Assembly (NCBI RefSeq): GCF_007993065.1
Contig: NZ_VOPL01000008.1
Location: forward strand, 1-64,000
Reading direction: 5' to 3'
DNA from: Paracoccus aurantiacus
GTDB taxonomy: Bacteria; Pseudomonadota; Alphaproteobacteria; Rhodobacterales; Rhodobacteraceae
DNA length: 64,000 nt
A program made the translations under genes and the position numbers. Shown in pieces: positions 36,919 through 45,673 of this stretch. How positions within the stretch are numbered: the stretch's first letter is position 1; every line of letters starts with the position of its first letter. The notes under the pieces are model-generated. The model had not been told where the DNA came from. It saw only the letters and a program-made list of their open reading frames with translations, and made no database searches.

Positions 36919-37299
36919 ATGAACCCGCTACGACGCTTGCTTGCTGTGACCGCCGCCACGCTGGCGCTTTCCTTGCCTGCCCTTGCGCATCACGGCTGGG
37001 GCTGGGCCGAAGGCGAATTGACCGAACTGACCGGGACCATCCGCAGCGTCGCGATCACCCCGCCGCATCCGGTGCTTCAGGTCGAGACTGCGGACGGCAA
37101 GATGTGGACGGTCCAGCTTGGCAATCCGGGCCGCACCGAACGCGCCGGTTTCATCGAAGGCGTGGCAAGCGCCGGCGACGAGGTCCACGTCCTTGGCAAC
37201 CAGTCGCAGGATCAGGACGAGACGCTGATGAAGGCGGTCCGCATCCGGCTGGATGGGCGCGACTATACCTTCTATCCGGAACGGATACCGGAAAGCTGA
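36919..37299 (+). CDS. DUF6152 family exported protein
   Basis: A 126-residue small secreted protein: signal peptide to about ALA (residue 23), then HHGWGWAEGELTELTGTIRSV. It matches the DUF6152 pattern of an OB-like domain with a leading His-His and a conserved HPVLQVET stretch. The His-rich new N-terminus could bind metal. GGAGGAGTCGCC precedes the ATG. It is followed within three bases by a small membrane protein, a recurring pair. Function unknown. Confidence 0.72.
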   Translation: MNPLRRLLAVTAATLALSLPALAHHGWGWAEGELTELTGTIRSVAITPPHPVLQVETADGKMWTVQLGNPGRTERAGFIEGVASAGDEVHVLGNQSQDQDETLMKAVRIRLDGRDYTFYPERIPES

Positions 37300-37301
37300 T
37301 T

Positions 37302-37775
37302 TTGCAGGCGCTGGCGGACCTGCTTTCGGCGCTGCCGTCATCTTCGCTTCTGGCACGATCAGCGACACTTTACGCACTGGTAAACGCCGCGCATATCCTT
37401 GGGGTGTGCCTGATCCTTGGTGCGGTCATCCCGCTGGACCTGCGGCTGATCGGCGTGCTGCGCGGGCCTTCGCTTGTCGTGATCGGACCCTTCCTCAGCC
37501 ATGTCGCGGCGGCAGGGGTTATGATCGCGGTGCTGACGGGGCTAGCGCTGATCTCTGTCAGACCGGCGGAATATCTGGCGAATCCGGCGCTGCGGTGGAA
37601 GATGTTTCTGATCATGATCGCGCTTGTGAACGTCGCTGTGGTTCATTTCAGCGACGGCTGGAGGCGGGCGATTTCCGGCGGGCGGATCGTTACGGGGCTG
37701 CGCATTGGTGGCGCGGTGTCCCTGTCTGCGTGGCTGGCGGCGCTTGTCGCCGGGCGGATGATCGGCTTTCTTTGA
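37302..37775 (+). CDS. Small polytopic membrane protein, probably DUF6644
   Basis: A 157-residue protein with four predicted membrane helices. LYALVNAAHILGVCLILGAVIPLDLRLIG in the first two helices resembles DUF6644/DUF2214-like proteins, with a His that might bind heme or metal. The open frame extends upstream, but TTG at 37302, just after the DUF6152 stop, is the best start. It is coupled to the exported DUF6152 protein, which suggests a membrane-periplasm pair. Function unknown; the family call is moderate. Confidence 0.6.
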   Translation: MQALADLLSALPSSSLLARSATLYALVNAAHILGVCLILGAVIPLDLRLIGVLRGPSLVVIGPFLSHVAAAGVMIAVLTGLALISVRPAEYLANPALRWKMFLIMIALVNVAVVHFSDGWRRAISGGRIVTGLRIGGAVSLSAWLAALVAGRMIGFL

Positions 37776-37799
37776 CCCAAACCAATGGTGGAGAGGCGC

Positions 37800-38207
37800 A
37801 TGAGCATCGACGAACGCATTCGCGACAGCTTCAGCAAACAGACGATGATGCAGACCCTGGGCGCGACGATAGACAGCGTGGCGTCGGGCCAGGTCGTGAT
37901 TACGGCGCCGATCCTGCCGACAAGTTTGCAGCAACAGGGCGCAGGTCATGCCGGGCTGGCATTTTCCATCGGTGATTCAGCGGCAGGCTATTCGGCGCTG
38001 ACGGTCATGCCCGAGGGTGCCGAGGTGATGACGGTCGAGATGAAGATCAACCTGATGTCGCCCGCCATCGGTGACCGGCTGATCGCCGAAGGACGTGTCG
38101 TCCGCGCCGGCCGCCGTATCGTGGTGGTCGCCGCGGATGTGTTTGCGGAAATGGGCGGTGCCCGCAAGCATGTGGCCATGCTGCAAGGCACGATGATCCC
38201 GGTTTAG
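37800..38207 (+). CDS. PaaI family (hotdog fold) thioesterase
   Basis: A 135-residue single hotdog-domain protein with GHAGLAFSIGDSAAGYSAL, the PaaI active-site region with the acidic residue in GDSAAG, and a VEMKINLMSPA strand. Such enzymes hydrolyse aromatic or medium acyl-CoA thioesters. The ATG after GGTGGAGAGGCGC is used. It ends in a four-base convergent overlap with the peroxiredoxin gene. Substrate unknown. Confidence 0.8.
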   Translation: MSIDERIRDSFSKQTMMQTLGATIDSVASGQVVITAPILPTSLQQQGAGHAGLAFSIGDSAAGYSALTVMPEGAEVMTVEMKINLMSPAIGDRLIAEGRVVRAGRRIVVVAADVFAEMGGARKHVAMLQGTMIPV

Positions 38208-38689
38208 GCGCGTTCCAGCAGCGATTCGCCACCCGAGACGCTGCACTGGCCGGGCGATTCCTCGGCCTGAAATGCGGTGATCGTGCCGTCTTCGACCAGC
38301 ATCGCGTAACGCTTTGAACGGCCAAGCAGCCCGGCGGGCGGCGCGTCGAAATTCATGCCCATCGCCTTCGTGAACGCACCATCGGCGTCGGACAGGAATG
38401 TCAGCCCCGCCTTGTCGGCCCCGGTATCCGTCGCCCATGCGCCCATCACGAAGGGATCGTTGACGCTGATGCAAACGATCCGGTCAACGCCCTTGCCGCG
38501 GAACTGGTCGGCTGTGCGAATGAAGCTGGGCACGTGCTGGGTCGAACAGGTGCCGGTATAGGCACCGGGCAGCGCGAAAATCGCGACGCGGCCGGTCTGG
38601 TAGTCGGCCAGATCGACCGCTGCCGGGCCGTTCTCTGTCATTTGCAGCAGCTTGCCCGAGGGCAGTTTGTCACCTTCACCAAGTGCCAT
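38204..38689 (-). CDS. Peroxiredoxin, Prx5 type
   Basis: A 161-residue AhpC/TSA-family thiol peroxidase of the Prx5 group. The peroxidatic Cys48 lies in PGAYTGTCSTQHVP and a possible resolving Cys149 in SPGQCSVSGG. It reduces hydrogen peroxide and alkyl peroxides, usually with glutathione/glutaredoxin or thioredoxin. It stands alone, convergent with the thioesterase gene. Confidence 0.92.
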   Translation of the reverse strand: MALGEGDKLPSGKLLQMTENGPAAVDLADYQTGRVAIFALPGAYTGTCSTQHVPSFIRTADQFRGKGVDRIVCISVNDPFVMGAWATDTGADKAGLTFLSDADGAFTKAMGMNFDAPPAGLLGRSKRYAMLVEDGTITAFQAEESPGQCSVSGGESLLERA

Positions 38690-38752
38690 GATGCGTTTCC
38701 TTCTGTTTGGCTGCGCGGAGCCTAGCGGATTGAAACGGCAGGGGCAAAGGGG

Positions 38753-40783
38753 TCAGCCGATCGCGATCTCGCTGAGAAAGGCGTCGCCGAAACGGTTCAG
38801 GCGCGCATCGTCCAGCAGACGCGACAGCGCATCAAGGCTGGCGGGCCGCTGTTCGGCGATGCGCTTCAGCTGACTGGTCGAACAGCTGAGCGGCTTTTCG
38901 GTCCCGTCCTCGCCCCGGGCAAGGCGCATCTGCGTTTCGGCAAGGCGATCGAACAGCGGCCCCGCCTCGCGTCCGGCAAGGGCGCGGCGCGCCGGGTGCA
39001 TGGGCAGGGTTTCGCCCGCAATGACTGACAGAAATGCGTCGCCGTAGCTGTCCAGCTTCTTGGCGCCGACGCCGTTGATCCTTGCCATTTCGTCCAGCGT
39101 CTGCGGCCGCCGCTCGGCCATTTCCTGAAGCGTGCGGTCGGGGAAGATGACATAGGCGGGGACGCGCTGCGCTTCGGCAAGCGCCCGGCGCTTGGCCTTG
39201 AGGGCCGAAAACAGCGGTGCGTCCTCCTCGGCCACCTGCATCTTCGGGACAAAGGCGGGCTTGGCGCGCCTTATGCTGTCCTCGCGCAAGGTGACGCTGA
39301 TTTCGCCGCGAAGGATCGGATGCGCGTCGCCGGTGATATGCAGCGCGCCGTGGCGTGCCGGGTCAGGACGGCACAGGTCGCGGCCCATCATCTGGCGGAT
39401 GATCGCCTGCCATTGCGGTTTCGACCAGTCTTTGCCGACGCCGAATGTGGGCAGGCGATCATGGCCGCGTTCGCGGATCTTGTCAGTCTCGTTTCCGGTC
39501 AGAATGTCGATGATATGGCCGGCACCGAACCATTCGCCCGAACGCAGCATTGCCGACAGCGCCATCTGCACCGCCTTTGTCGCGTCGAAGGTGCTGGGCG
39601 GCGAGTCGCACAGATCGCAATTGCCGCAGGGGGCGGCCTCGTCCCCGAAATAACCCAGCAGCTTGACGCGGCGGCACGAAGTCGCTTCGGCCAGACCCAG
39701 CAGCGCATTCAGCCGGGCGTGGTCGGCGTCCTTGCGGTCGTTGTCGGCCGGCCCCTCATCCACTTGCGCGCGGCGCATCCTGATGTCGTCCGGTCCGTAA
39801 AGCGTCAGTGTTTCTGCGGGCAACCCGTCGCGTCCGGCGCGCCCGATTTCCTGATAATACGCCTCGATGGATTTGGGCAGATCGGCATGGGCCACCCAGC
39901 GAATGTCGGGCTTGTCGATGCCCATTCCGAACGCCACGGTCGCGGCGACGATCAACCCGTCCTCGCGCTGAAACCGCGCCTCTGCCTCGCGCCGGGCATC
40001 GGGGTCCATGCCGCCGTGGTAATGCAGCGCCGCGTGGCCGGCTGCGTTCAGCGCGGCGGCGAGGCTTTCTGTCTTTGCGCGGCTTCCGCAATAGACGATC
40101 CCCGGCTGGCCGGGGCGCGCGGCGACGAATTCCATGATCTGGCGGCGTGGGCTGTCCTTGGGCTGAAATGCCAGATGGATGTTCGGACGATCGAAGCCGC
40201 GCAGGAAGGTGACAGGCTCTTGCCCGGCGAAAAGGCGGGTGACGATTTCGGCGCGGGTTTCCTGATCGGCGGTGGCGGTAAAGGCTGAAAGCGGGACGCC
40301 AAGCGCGCGCTTCAGTTCGCCAATGCGCAGATAATCGGGGCGGAAGTCATGGCCCCATTGGCTGACGCAATGGGCCTCGTCCACGGCAATTGCGGTGACG
40401 CCCGCGCGACGCAGAAGCGGGAGCGTGCCGCCAGAGGCGAGCCGTTCCGGTGCCATATAAAGTATCTTCAGCGTACCTTCACGCAAAGCGGCGAAGATCT
40501 CGTCAGTCTCCGCCTCGGTATTGCCCGAGGTCAGCGCACCCGCCGCCACGCCCGCCTCGCGCAAAGCGCGCACCTGATCGCGCATCAGGGCGATCAAAGG
40601 CGAGATAACAACAGTCACCCCGTCCCGCATCAGCGCCGGAAGTTGATAGCACAGCGATTTGCCGCCGCCCGTCGGCATGATCGCCAGCACGTCGCGGCCA
40701 GCGGCCACCGCCTCGACGATTTCAAGCTGTCCGGGGCGGAATCCGTCGAAGCCCCAGACCTCGCGAAGAAGGTCCGCAGGCAT
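38753..40783 (-). CDS. recQ: ATP-dependent DNA helicase RecQ
   Basis: A 676-residue 3'-5' helicase. Walker A MPTGGGKS is at 36-43, the DEAH box in VDEAHCVSQWGHDFRPDY, and the zinc-binding cysteines in CRRVKLLGYFGDEA and CGNCDLC. A winged-helix RQC domain follows. The C-terminus holds an HRDC domain (DEMARINGVGAKKLDSYGDAFL) and a second shorter HRDC-like repeat, which explains the extra length over the 609-residue E. coli protein. The start overlaps the yggT stop. Confidence 0.93.
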   Translation of the reverse strand: MPADLLREVWGFDGFRPGQLEIVEAVAAGRDVLAIMPTGGGKSLCYQLPALMRDGVTVVISPLIALMRDQVRALREAGVAAGALTSGNTEAETDEIFAALREGTLKILYMAPERLASGGTLPLLRRAGVTAIAVDEAHCVSQWGHDFRPDYLRIGELKRALGVPLSAFTATADQETRAEIVTRLFAGQEPVTFLRGFDRPNIHLAFQPKDSPRRQIMEFVAARPGQPGIVYCGSRAKTESLAAALNAAGHAALHYHGGMDPDARREAEARFQREDGLIVAATVAFGMGIDKPDIRWVAHADLPKSIEAYYQEIGRAGRDGLPAETLTLYGPDDIRMRRAQVDEGPADNDRKDADHARLNALLGLAEATSCRRVKLLGYFGDEAAPCGNCDLCDSPPSTFDATKAVQMALSAMLRSGEWFGAGHIIDILTGNETDKIRERGHDRLPTFGVGKDWSKPQWQAIIRQMMGRDLCRPDPARHGALHITGDAHPILRGEISVTLREDSIRRAKPAFVPKMQVAEEDAPLFSALKAKRRALAEAQRVPAYVIFPDRTLQEMAERRPQTLDEMARINGVGAKKLDSYGDAFLSVIAGETLPMHPARRALAGREAGPLFDRLAETQMRLARGEDGTEKPLSCSTSQLKRIAEQRPASLDALSRLLDDARLNRFGDAFLSEIAIG

Positions 40784-41076
40784 CAATAGCCCAGGAAGAA
40801 GCCTGCATTGTTGATCAGTGCCTGCCGGACGATCAGCAGCAGGATAAAGACGACCAGAGGCGCAAGGTCTATGCCGCCTGCATAGGGCAGCACTCGCCGT
40901 ATCGGGGCATAGATCGGTTCCAGAATCCGGTTCAGCCCGTCCCAAAGCTGCGCGATCAGCGGCTGGCGCAGGTTCAGAACCTGAAAGTTTATCAGCCAGG
41001 ACATGATGATATGCGCGATCATCAGGAACCAGATCACATCAAGGATGATCATGATGGCTTGGAAAAGGGTCGTCAT
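40783..41076 (-). CDS. YggT family membrane protein
   Basis: A 97-residue protein with two to three membrane helices and the YggT signature LNRILEPIYAPIRRVLP. YggT/YlmG proteins are linked to cell envelope and osmotic functions, but no reaction is known. It lies three bases after asd and overlaps recQ by one base, so the three form an operon. Confidence 0.9.
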   Translation of the reverse strand: MTTLFQAIMIILDVIWFLMIAHIIMSWLINFQVLNLRQPLIAQLWDGLNRILEPIYAPIRRVLPYAGGIDLAPLVVFILLLIVRQALINNAGFFLGY

Positions 41077-41079
41077 GGA

Positions 41080-42228
41080 TCAGGCCTCGATCAGGATGCG
41101 CAGGATACGGCGCAGCGGTTCGGCCGCGCCCCACAGAAGCTGGTCGCCAACGGTGAAGGCACCGACATATTCCGGCCCCATGGCCAGCTTGCGGATGCGC
41201 CCGACCGGGATATTAAGCGTGCCCGTCACCGCAACCGGCGTCAGGTCGCGCATCGAGGCCTCTTTCTCGTTCGGGACAACCTTCGCCCAGGGGTTATCTT
41301 CGGCGATCATCGCCTCGATCTCGTCCACGGGCACGTCGCCGTTTAGCTTGAAGGTCAGGGCCTGCGAATGGCAGCGCATCGCGCCGATGCGGATGCAGAA
41401 GCCATCGACCGGGATCGCCGGCTCGTTCGACCCGCCAAGCGCGTCGGGACCAAGGCCGAGGATCTTGTTCGTCTCGGCCATGCCCTTCCATTCTTCCTTG
41501 GACATGCCGTTGCCCAGATCCTTGTCGATCCAGGGGATCAGGCTGCCGCCCAGAACCGCGCCGAACTGGGCCGATTCGTCCGTTCCCAGCATCGCTTGCT
41601 GGCGCGCCAGCACCTTGCGGTCGATTTCCAGAATGGCCGATTTCGGATCGTCCAGCAGGTCGCGCACCTCGGCATTCAGGGTGCCATATTGCGTCAGCAG
41701 CTCGCGCATATGCTTGGCACCGCCGCCGGATGCCGCCTGATAGGTCTGCGTCGACATCCATTCGACCAGCCCGGCCTTATACAACGCGCCGACGCCCATC
41801 AGCATGCACGACACCGTGCAGTTGCCGCCGACCCAGTTGCGGTTGCCAGCAGCGATGGCGTCGTCGATCTGCGGGCGGTTCACCGGGTCCAGCACGATCA
41901 GCGCGTCATTCGACATGCGCAGCGTCGATGCCGCGTCGATCCAGTGGCCATTCCAGCCCGTCTCGCGCAGTTTCTGATAGATTTCAGACGTGTAATCCCC
42001 ACCCTGACAGGTGATGATCCCCTCGCAGGATTTCAGCGCGTCAAGGTCGTAAGCGTCCGCCAGCGGCTGGTCGCCATTCGGGGCCTTGCCGCCGGCGTTG
42101 GAAGTCGAGAAGAAAACAGGCTCGATATGGTCGAAGTCGCCCTCGGCCTCCATCCGGTCCATCAGGACCGAGCCCACCATGCCCCGCCAGCCGATCAGGC
42201 CGACGCGCGGCGTCCCATTCATCGCCAT
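41080..42228 (-). CDS. asd: Aspartate-semialdehyde dehydrogenase, E. coli type
   Basis: A 382-residue NADPH enzyme that reduces aspartyl phosphate, the branch point to lysine, threonine and methionine. [18 protein letters not shown] is the N-terminal signature of the gammaproteobacterial form. Catalytic Cys lies in [12 protein letters not shown], and [11 protein letters not shown] and the catalytic His in CHSQALT are present. A GGAG site favours the ATG at 42228; 42222 is an alternative. The earlier start of the open frame is not supported. Its product feeds DapA (26762). Confidence 0.92.
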   Translation of the reverse strand: MAMNGTPRVGLIGWRGMVGSVLMDRMEAEGDFDHIEPVFFSTSNAGGKAPNGDQPLADAYDLDALKSCEGIITCQGGDYTSEIYQKLRETGWNGHWIDAASTLRMSNDALIVLDPVNRPQIDDAIAAGNRNWVGGNCTVSCMLMGVGALYKAGLVEWMSTQTYQAASGGGAKHMRELLTQYGTLNAEVRDLLDDPKSAILEIDRKVLARQQAMLGTDESAQFGAVLGGSLIPWIDKDLGNGMSKEEWKGMAETNKILGLGPDALGGSNEPAIPVDGFCIRIGAMRCHSQALTFKLNGDVPVDEIEAMIAEDNPWAKVVPNEKEASMRDLTPVAVTGTLNIPVGRIRKLAMGPEYVGAFTVGDQLLWGAAEPLRRILRILIEA

Positions 42229-42353
42229 CGCTTCCACTCCGCGCAAATTCCTGCACTGCACTAAGGCAGGAAGGCCCTTCGTGCAAGGTTGCGTAGCGTC
42301 CGCGTTGACACCGGCCACGGCACTGTTACCCCCGCATCAACAGGAGGTCGCCC

Positions 42354-42914
42354 ATGTATCCGCTGATCCGTTTCGTCAAGGAAATGCTGAAGTTTCGCAA
42401 CGCGCCCAAACTGGGGCCGCTGGACAGCCACATCTCGACCCATATCTGCTGGCCGTGGGATCTGGACCCGTGGATCGAACTGAATAACGGGCGCACGCTG
42501 ACGCTTTACGATCTTGGCCGCATCCCGATGGCGGCGCGGACCGGGCTGGTCGATACGATGCGGCGCGAGGGCTGGGGCATAACCGTCGCCGGAAACTCGA
42601 CCCGCTATCGTCGCAGGGTCCGGGGCTTTGACCGTTTCACGATGGTCACGCGGATGATCGGCTGGGACGAGCGTTTCATCTATATGGAACAGTCGATGTG
42701 GCGAAAGGGCGAATGCTGCAATCACATGCTGTTGCGTGGGGCGATCACCAGCAAGGCCGGTATGGTGCCGCCTGCAAGGGCGATCGAGGCAATGGGTTAT
42801 CAGGGTGAACAGCCCGACCTGCCCGACTGGGTTAACGCGTGGATCGAGGCAGACAGCACGCGCCCCTGGCCGCCGATCCTGCAGCCGGACGCGCAAGAAG
42901 CCGTCAACGCCTGA
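42354..42914 (+). CDS. Acyl-CoA thioesterase-like hotdog protein
   Basis: A 186-residue protein of the YbgC/FadM-like thioesterase superfamily (THEM6-like subgroup). LDSHISTHICWPWDLDPWIELNNGRTLTLYDLGR covers the helix and acidic-residue region; FTMVTRMIGWDERFIYMEQ is the central hotdog strand. No signal peptide. ACAGGAGGTCGCCC gives a strong ribosome site. It is divergent from asd. Substrate unknown. Confidence 0.75.
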   Translation: MYPLIRFVKEMLKFRNAPKLGPLDSHISTHICWPWDLDPWIELNNGRTLTLYDLGRIPMAARTGLVDTMRREGWGITVAGNSTRYRRRVRGFDRFTMVTRMIGWDERFIYMEQSMWRKGECCNHMLLRGAITSKAGMVPPARAIEAMGYQGEQPDLPDWVNAWIEADSTRPWPPILQPDAQEAVNA

Positions 42915-42926
42915 AGGCCCCACCGA

Positions 42927-43322
42927 TCAGGGCATGAGATCGGCGACCATGCGCCCGTCGCGCTTCATCTCTCCGGTTTCGTGAAGGCCGTCATAGCGCC
43001 CGAGGGGGATCGTGCGGATCACGTCCTGGTCCTCGGTCAGGCGCAGGTTGACGGCCATTCTGCGCCGCCCATCCGCTGTCGCTTCGGCCATGCGCCACGC
43101 GGTGATGCAGCCGCAATCCGGGCAGAAGTGAAATTCCAGACGCGCACGGTCGGTCTTGTATATGCGGCTGTCACCCGTCACCGAGACACCATCCGCTTCA
43201 TAGCCGTAGATCCAGATGACGCCGTATCGGCGGCAGACGCTGCAATTGCATATCGTGGCTTCATGCGGTGCTCCGTCGAAACGCCAGTTCAGGCGGCCAC
43301 AATGGCAGCTTCCAGTCAGCAT
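42927..43322 (-). CDS. GFA family (CENP-V/DUF636) zinc protein
   Basis: A 131-residue protein of the glutathione-dependent formaldehyde-activating family. Metal-binding cysteines are complete: Cys6 and Cys8, the CNCSVC cluster (25, 27, 30), and CPDCGC (67, 70, 72). Only some members act on S-hydroxymethylglutathione; most are uncharacterised. It is a single gene, divergent from the MFS transporter. Confidence 0.85.
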   Translation of the reverse strand: MLTGSCHCGRLNWRFDGAPHEATICNCSVCRRYGVIWIYGYEADGVSVTGDSRIYKTDRARLEFHFCPDCGCITAWRMAEATADGRRRMAVNLRLTEDQDVIRTIPLGRYDGLHETGEMKRDGRMVADLMP

Positions 43323-43439
43323 GCTCCATCCCCTCTTGTGCAGCCAGAAGACTAGAACACCGGGACGGATGTGAAAAGAAGGTTGCCAAGACCGGGCGGA
43401 TGGGACTTATCTCGCCTAAGCAATGGGGTAGGAGGCCAC

Positions 43440-44795
43440 TTGAACCGCAAACGCATCTGGGGCTGGTGGTTCTTCGACTGGGCGAGCCAACCTTATCACA
43501 CCCTGCTCGTCAGCTTTATTTTCTCGATCTATTACGCAGAAGTCGCAAAAAGCGCGTTCATCGCGCGCGGGATGGATGCCGCGCAGGCCGGTGCGCATGC
43601 GCAAAGCATGTGGGGCGACGGGCTGGCGATCAGCGGGGCGATCATCGCCATTCTCGCGCCGGTGCTTGGCGCGATCGCGGATACGACCGGGCGGCGCTTG
43701 CCCTGGGTCTGGTTCTTTTCGGGGGTTCTTGTCGTCGGCGCCGCGGGCCTGTGGTGGCTGACACCGACCGATCCAAGGCTGATTACGGCGATCGCCTTTT
43801 TCGGCCTTGGCATGATCGGGCTGGAATTCACCACAATCTTTACCAACGCGCTGTTGCCCGGCCTTGCCCCGCGTGACGAGATCGGGCGGCTTTCCGGATC
43901 TGGCTTCGCGTTCGGTTATGTTGGCGGTCTGGTAGCGCTGGCGATCATGCTTCTGTTCTTTGCCGAGGGCGCGAATGGTCGCACCCTGCTGGGGCTGAAG
44001 CCGCTTTTCGGACTTGATCCGGCAATGCGCGAGGGCACGCGGTTTGTCGGCCCCTTCACGGCGCTGTGGTATATCGTCTTCATGCTGCCCTTCTTCTTCT
44101 GGGTGAAAGAGCCTGCGGGTCAGCGCAAGCCGTTGCGGCTTGGCGTTGCGATGCGCGATCTCTGGTCCACGATCCGCAGCCTGCGACGGCGCAGCAGTCT
44201 GGCGAACTGGCTCATTTCCTCGATGTTGTCGCGGGATGCGCTGAATGCGCTTTACGGCTTTGGCGGCGTTTACGCGGGGACCGTGCTGGGCTGGCCCGTG
44301 ATCCTGTCCGGAATCTTCGGTATCGTCAGCGGTATTGCAGCCGCGATCATTTCCTGGCTTGGCGGCAAGGCGGACCGTCGCTGGGGGCCGAAGCCGGTTA
44401 TCCTCGCCTCTATCCTGATGCTCATTGCCGTCTGTCTCATCATTGTCGGGATGAGCCGCGAATCGCTGTTCGGCATGCCCTTGCCGCCCGGATCGAAACT
44501 GCCCGATGCGATCTTTTTCCTGTGCGGTGTCCTGATCGGCGGGGCGGGCGGGGCGATGCAGGCGGCGTCGCGCACGCTGACCGTGCGCCACACCTCGGAG
44601 GAGCGCGCGACAGAGGTGTTCGGTCTTTATGCGCTGTCGGGCAAGGCCACGGCGTTCCTCGCGCCATTCCTGATCGCGCGCATGACCGATTTCAGCGGCA
44701 GCCAGCGAATAGGCATCTCTCCGTTGATCGTGATGTTCCTTCTGGCGATCTTGCTGCTAAGATGGGTCAACAAGAACGGAGAGACAGAGCAGTGA
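43440..44795 (+). CDS. MFS transporter, UMF1/Atg22-like family
   Basis: A 451-residue protein with about 12 membrane helices. WWFFDWASQPYHTLLVSFIFSIYY at the N-terminus is the hallmark of the UMF1 (vacuole effluxer Atg22-like) branch. TTG at 43440, preceded by TAGGAGGCCAC, is chosen; a GTG at 43371 would add 23 non-membrane residues. The GTG start of mepA overlaps its stop. Substrate unknown; a role in exporting cell-wall turnover products would fit the neighbour but is conjecture. Confidence 0.8.
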   Translation: MNRKRIWGWWFFDWASQPYHTLLVSFIFSIYYAEVAKSAFIARGMDAAQAGAHAQSMWGDGLAISGAIIAILAPVLGAIADTTGRRLPWVWFFSGVLVVGAAGLWWLTPTDPRLITAIAFFGLGMIGLEFTTIFTNALLPGLAPRDEIGRLSGSGFAFGYVGGLVALAIMLLFFAEGANGRTLLGLKPLFGLDPAMREGTRFVGPFTALWYIVFMLPFFFWVKEPAGQRKPLRLGVAMRDLWSTIRSLRRRSSLANWLISSMLSRDALNALYGFGGVYAGTVLGWPVILSGIFGIVSGIAAAIISWLGGKADRRWGPKPVILASILMLIAVCLIIVGMSRESLFGMPLPPGSKLPDAIFFLCGVLIGGAGGAMQAASRTLTVRHTSEERATEVFGLYALSGKATAFLAPFLIARMTDFSGSQRIGISPLIVMFLLAILLLRWVNKNGETEQ

Positions 44796-45673
44796 TCCGC
44801 AAATTCATTCTGACCATCGCCGCCGTGGCGGGGCTGGCCGCGCCCGCGGCCGCCGACCCGCTGGCAAAGGACGTCTTCGGAAGCGAGCCCGGCCCGACCG
44901 GCGGACGGCCCGCAGCCATCGGCAGTTACAGCAAGGGCTGCGTTTCGGGTGCTGCGCAGCTTCCCGAAAGCGGGCCGACATGGCAGGCGATGCGCCTGTC
45001 GCGCAATCGCAACTGGGCCCATCCCGAAATGGTCGGCTTTGTCATTGGTCTTTCCGAGGCGGCGCGAAAGCTCGGCTGGCGCGGCCTGTATGTCGGCGAT
45101 ATGAGCCAGCCGCGCGGCGGGCCGATGGTGTCGGGTCATGCGAGCCACCAGCTTGGTCTGGACGCCGATATCTGGATGCTGCCGCCGTCCAGCCTGAACC
45201 TGTCGCCGGCGCAGCGCGAAAACATTTCTTCCATCTCGGTGGTGGCGAAGAACGGTCTGGGCGTTAACGGCAACTGGAGCGGTATTCACGGTGCGCTGAT
45301 CCAGTCGGCGGCGATGGACCCGCGCGTCGACCGCATTTTTCTTGATGCCGCGATCAAGGTCGCGATGTGCGATGCCAATCGCGACCGGGGTGCATGGCTT
45401 CAGAAGCTGCGCCCGACACCGAACCACGATTACCACTTCCATGTCCGCCTGAACTGCCCCGCCGGCAGCGGCGGATGCAGCAACCCGGCCGCGCCTGTCG
45501 CCGCGCTGTCGGGCAACGACAATGGCTGCGGCGCGGCCCGGCAAGAGATCGCCTACCGTGCCAATCCCTCCAGCCGTCCGAAAGGCACGTCGAACCCGAA
45601 TTACCGCCACCCCCGCAGCTTCCGGCTGAGCGAGATGCCGAGGCAATGTCAGGCCGTCGCTACCGCGCGCTGA
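44792..45673 (+). CDS. mepA: Penicillin-insensitive murein endopeptidase MepA
   Basis: A 293-residue periplasmic zinc peptidase cutting D-Ala-mDAP cross-links of peptidoglycan. The signal peptide ends at about AAAD (residue 22). Zinc ligands His119 and Asp126 lie in SGHASHQLGLDADIW, and the second His cluster in PNHDYHFHVRL. Three cysteine pairs are likely. GTG start overlaps the MFS stop (GTGA). The C-terminal 28 bases overlap the next gene in another frame. Confidence 0.92.
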   Translation: MIRKFILTIAAVAGLAAPAAADPLAKDVFGSEPGPTGGRPAAIGSYSKGCVSGAAQLPESGPTWQAMRLSRNRNWAHPEMVGFVIGLSEAARKLGWRGLYVGDMSQPRGGPMVSGHASHQLGLDADIWMLPPSSLNLSPAQRENISSISVVAKNGLGVNGNWSGIHGALIQSAAMDPRVDRIFLDAAIKVAMCDANRDRGAWLQKLRPTPNHDYHFHVRLNCPAGSGGCSNPAAPVAALSGNDNGCGAARQEIAYRANPSSRPKGTSNPNYRHPRSFRLSEMPRQCQAVATAR

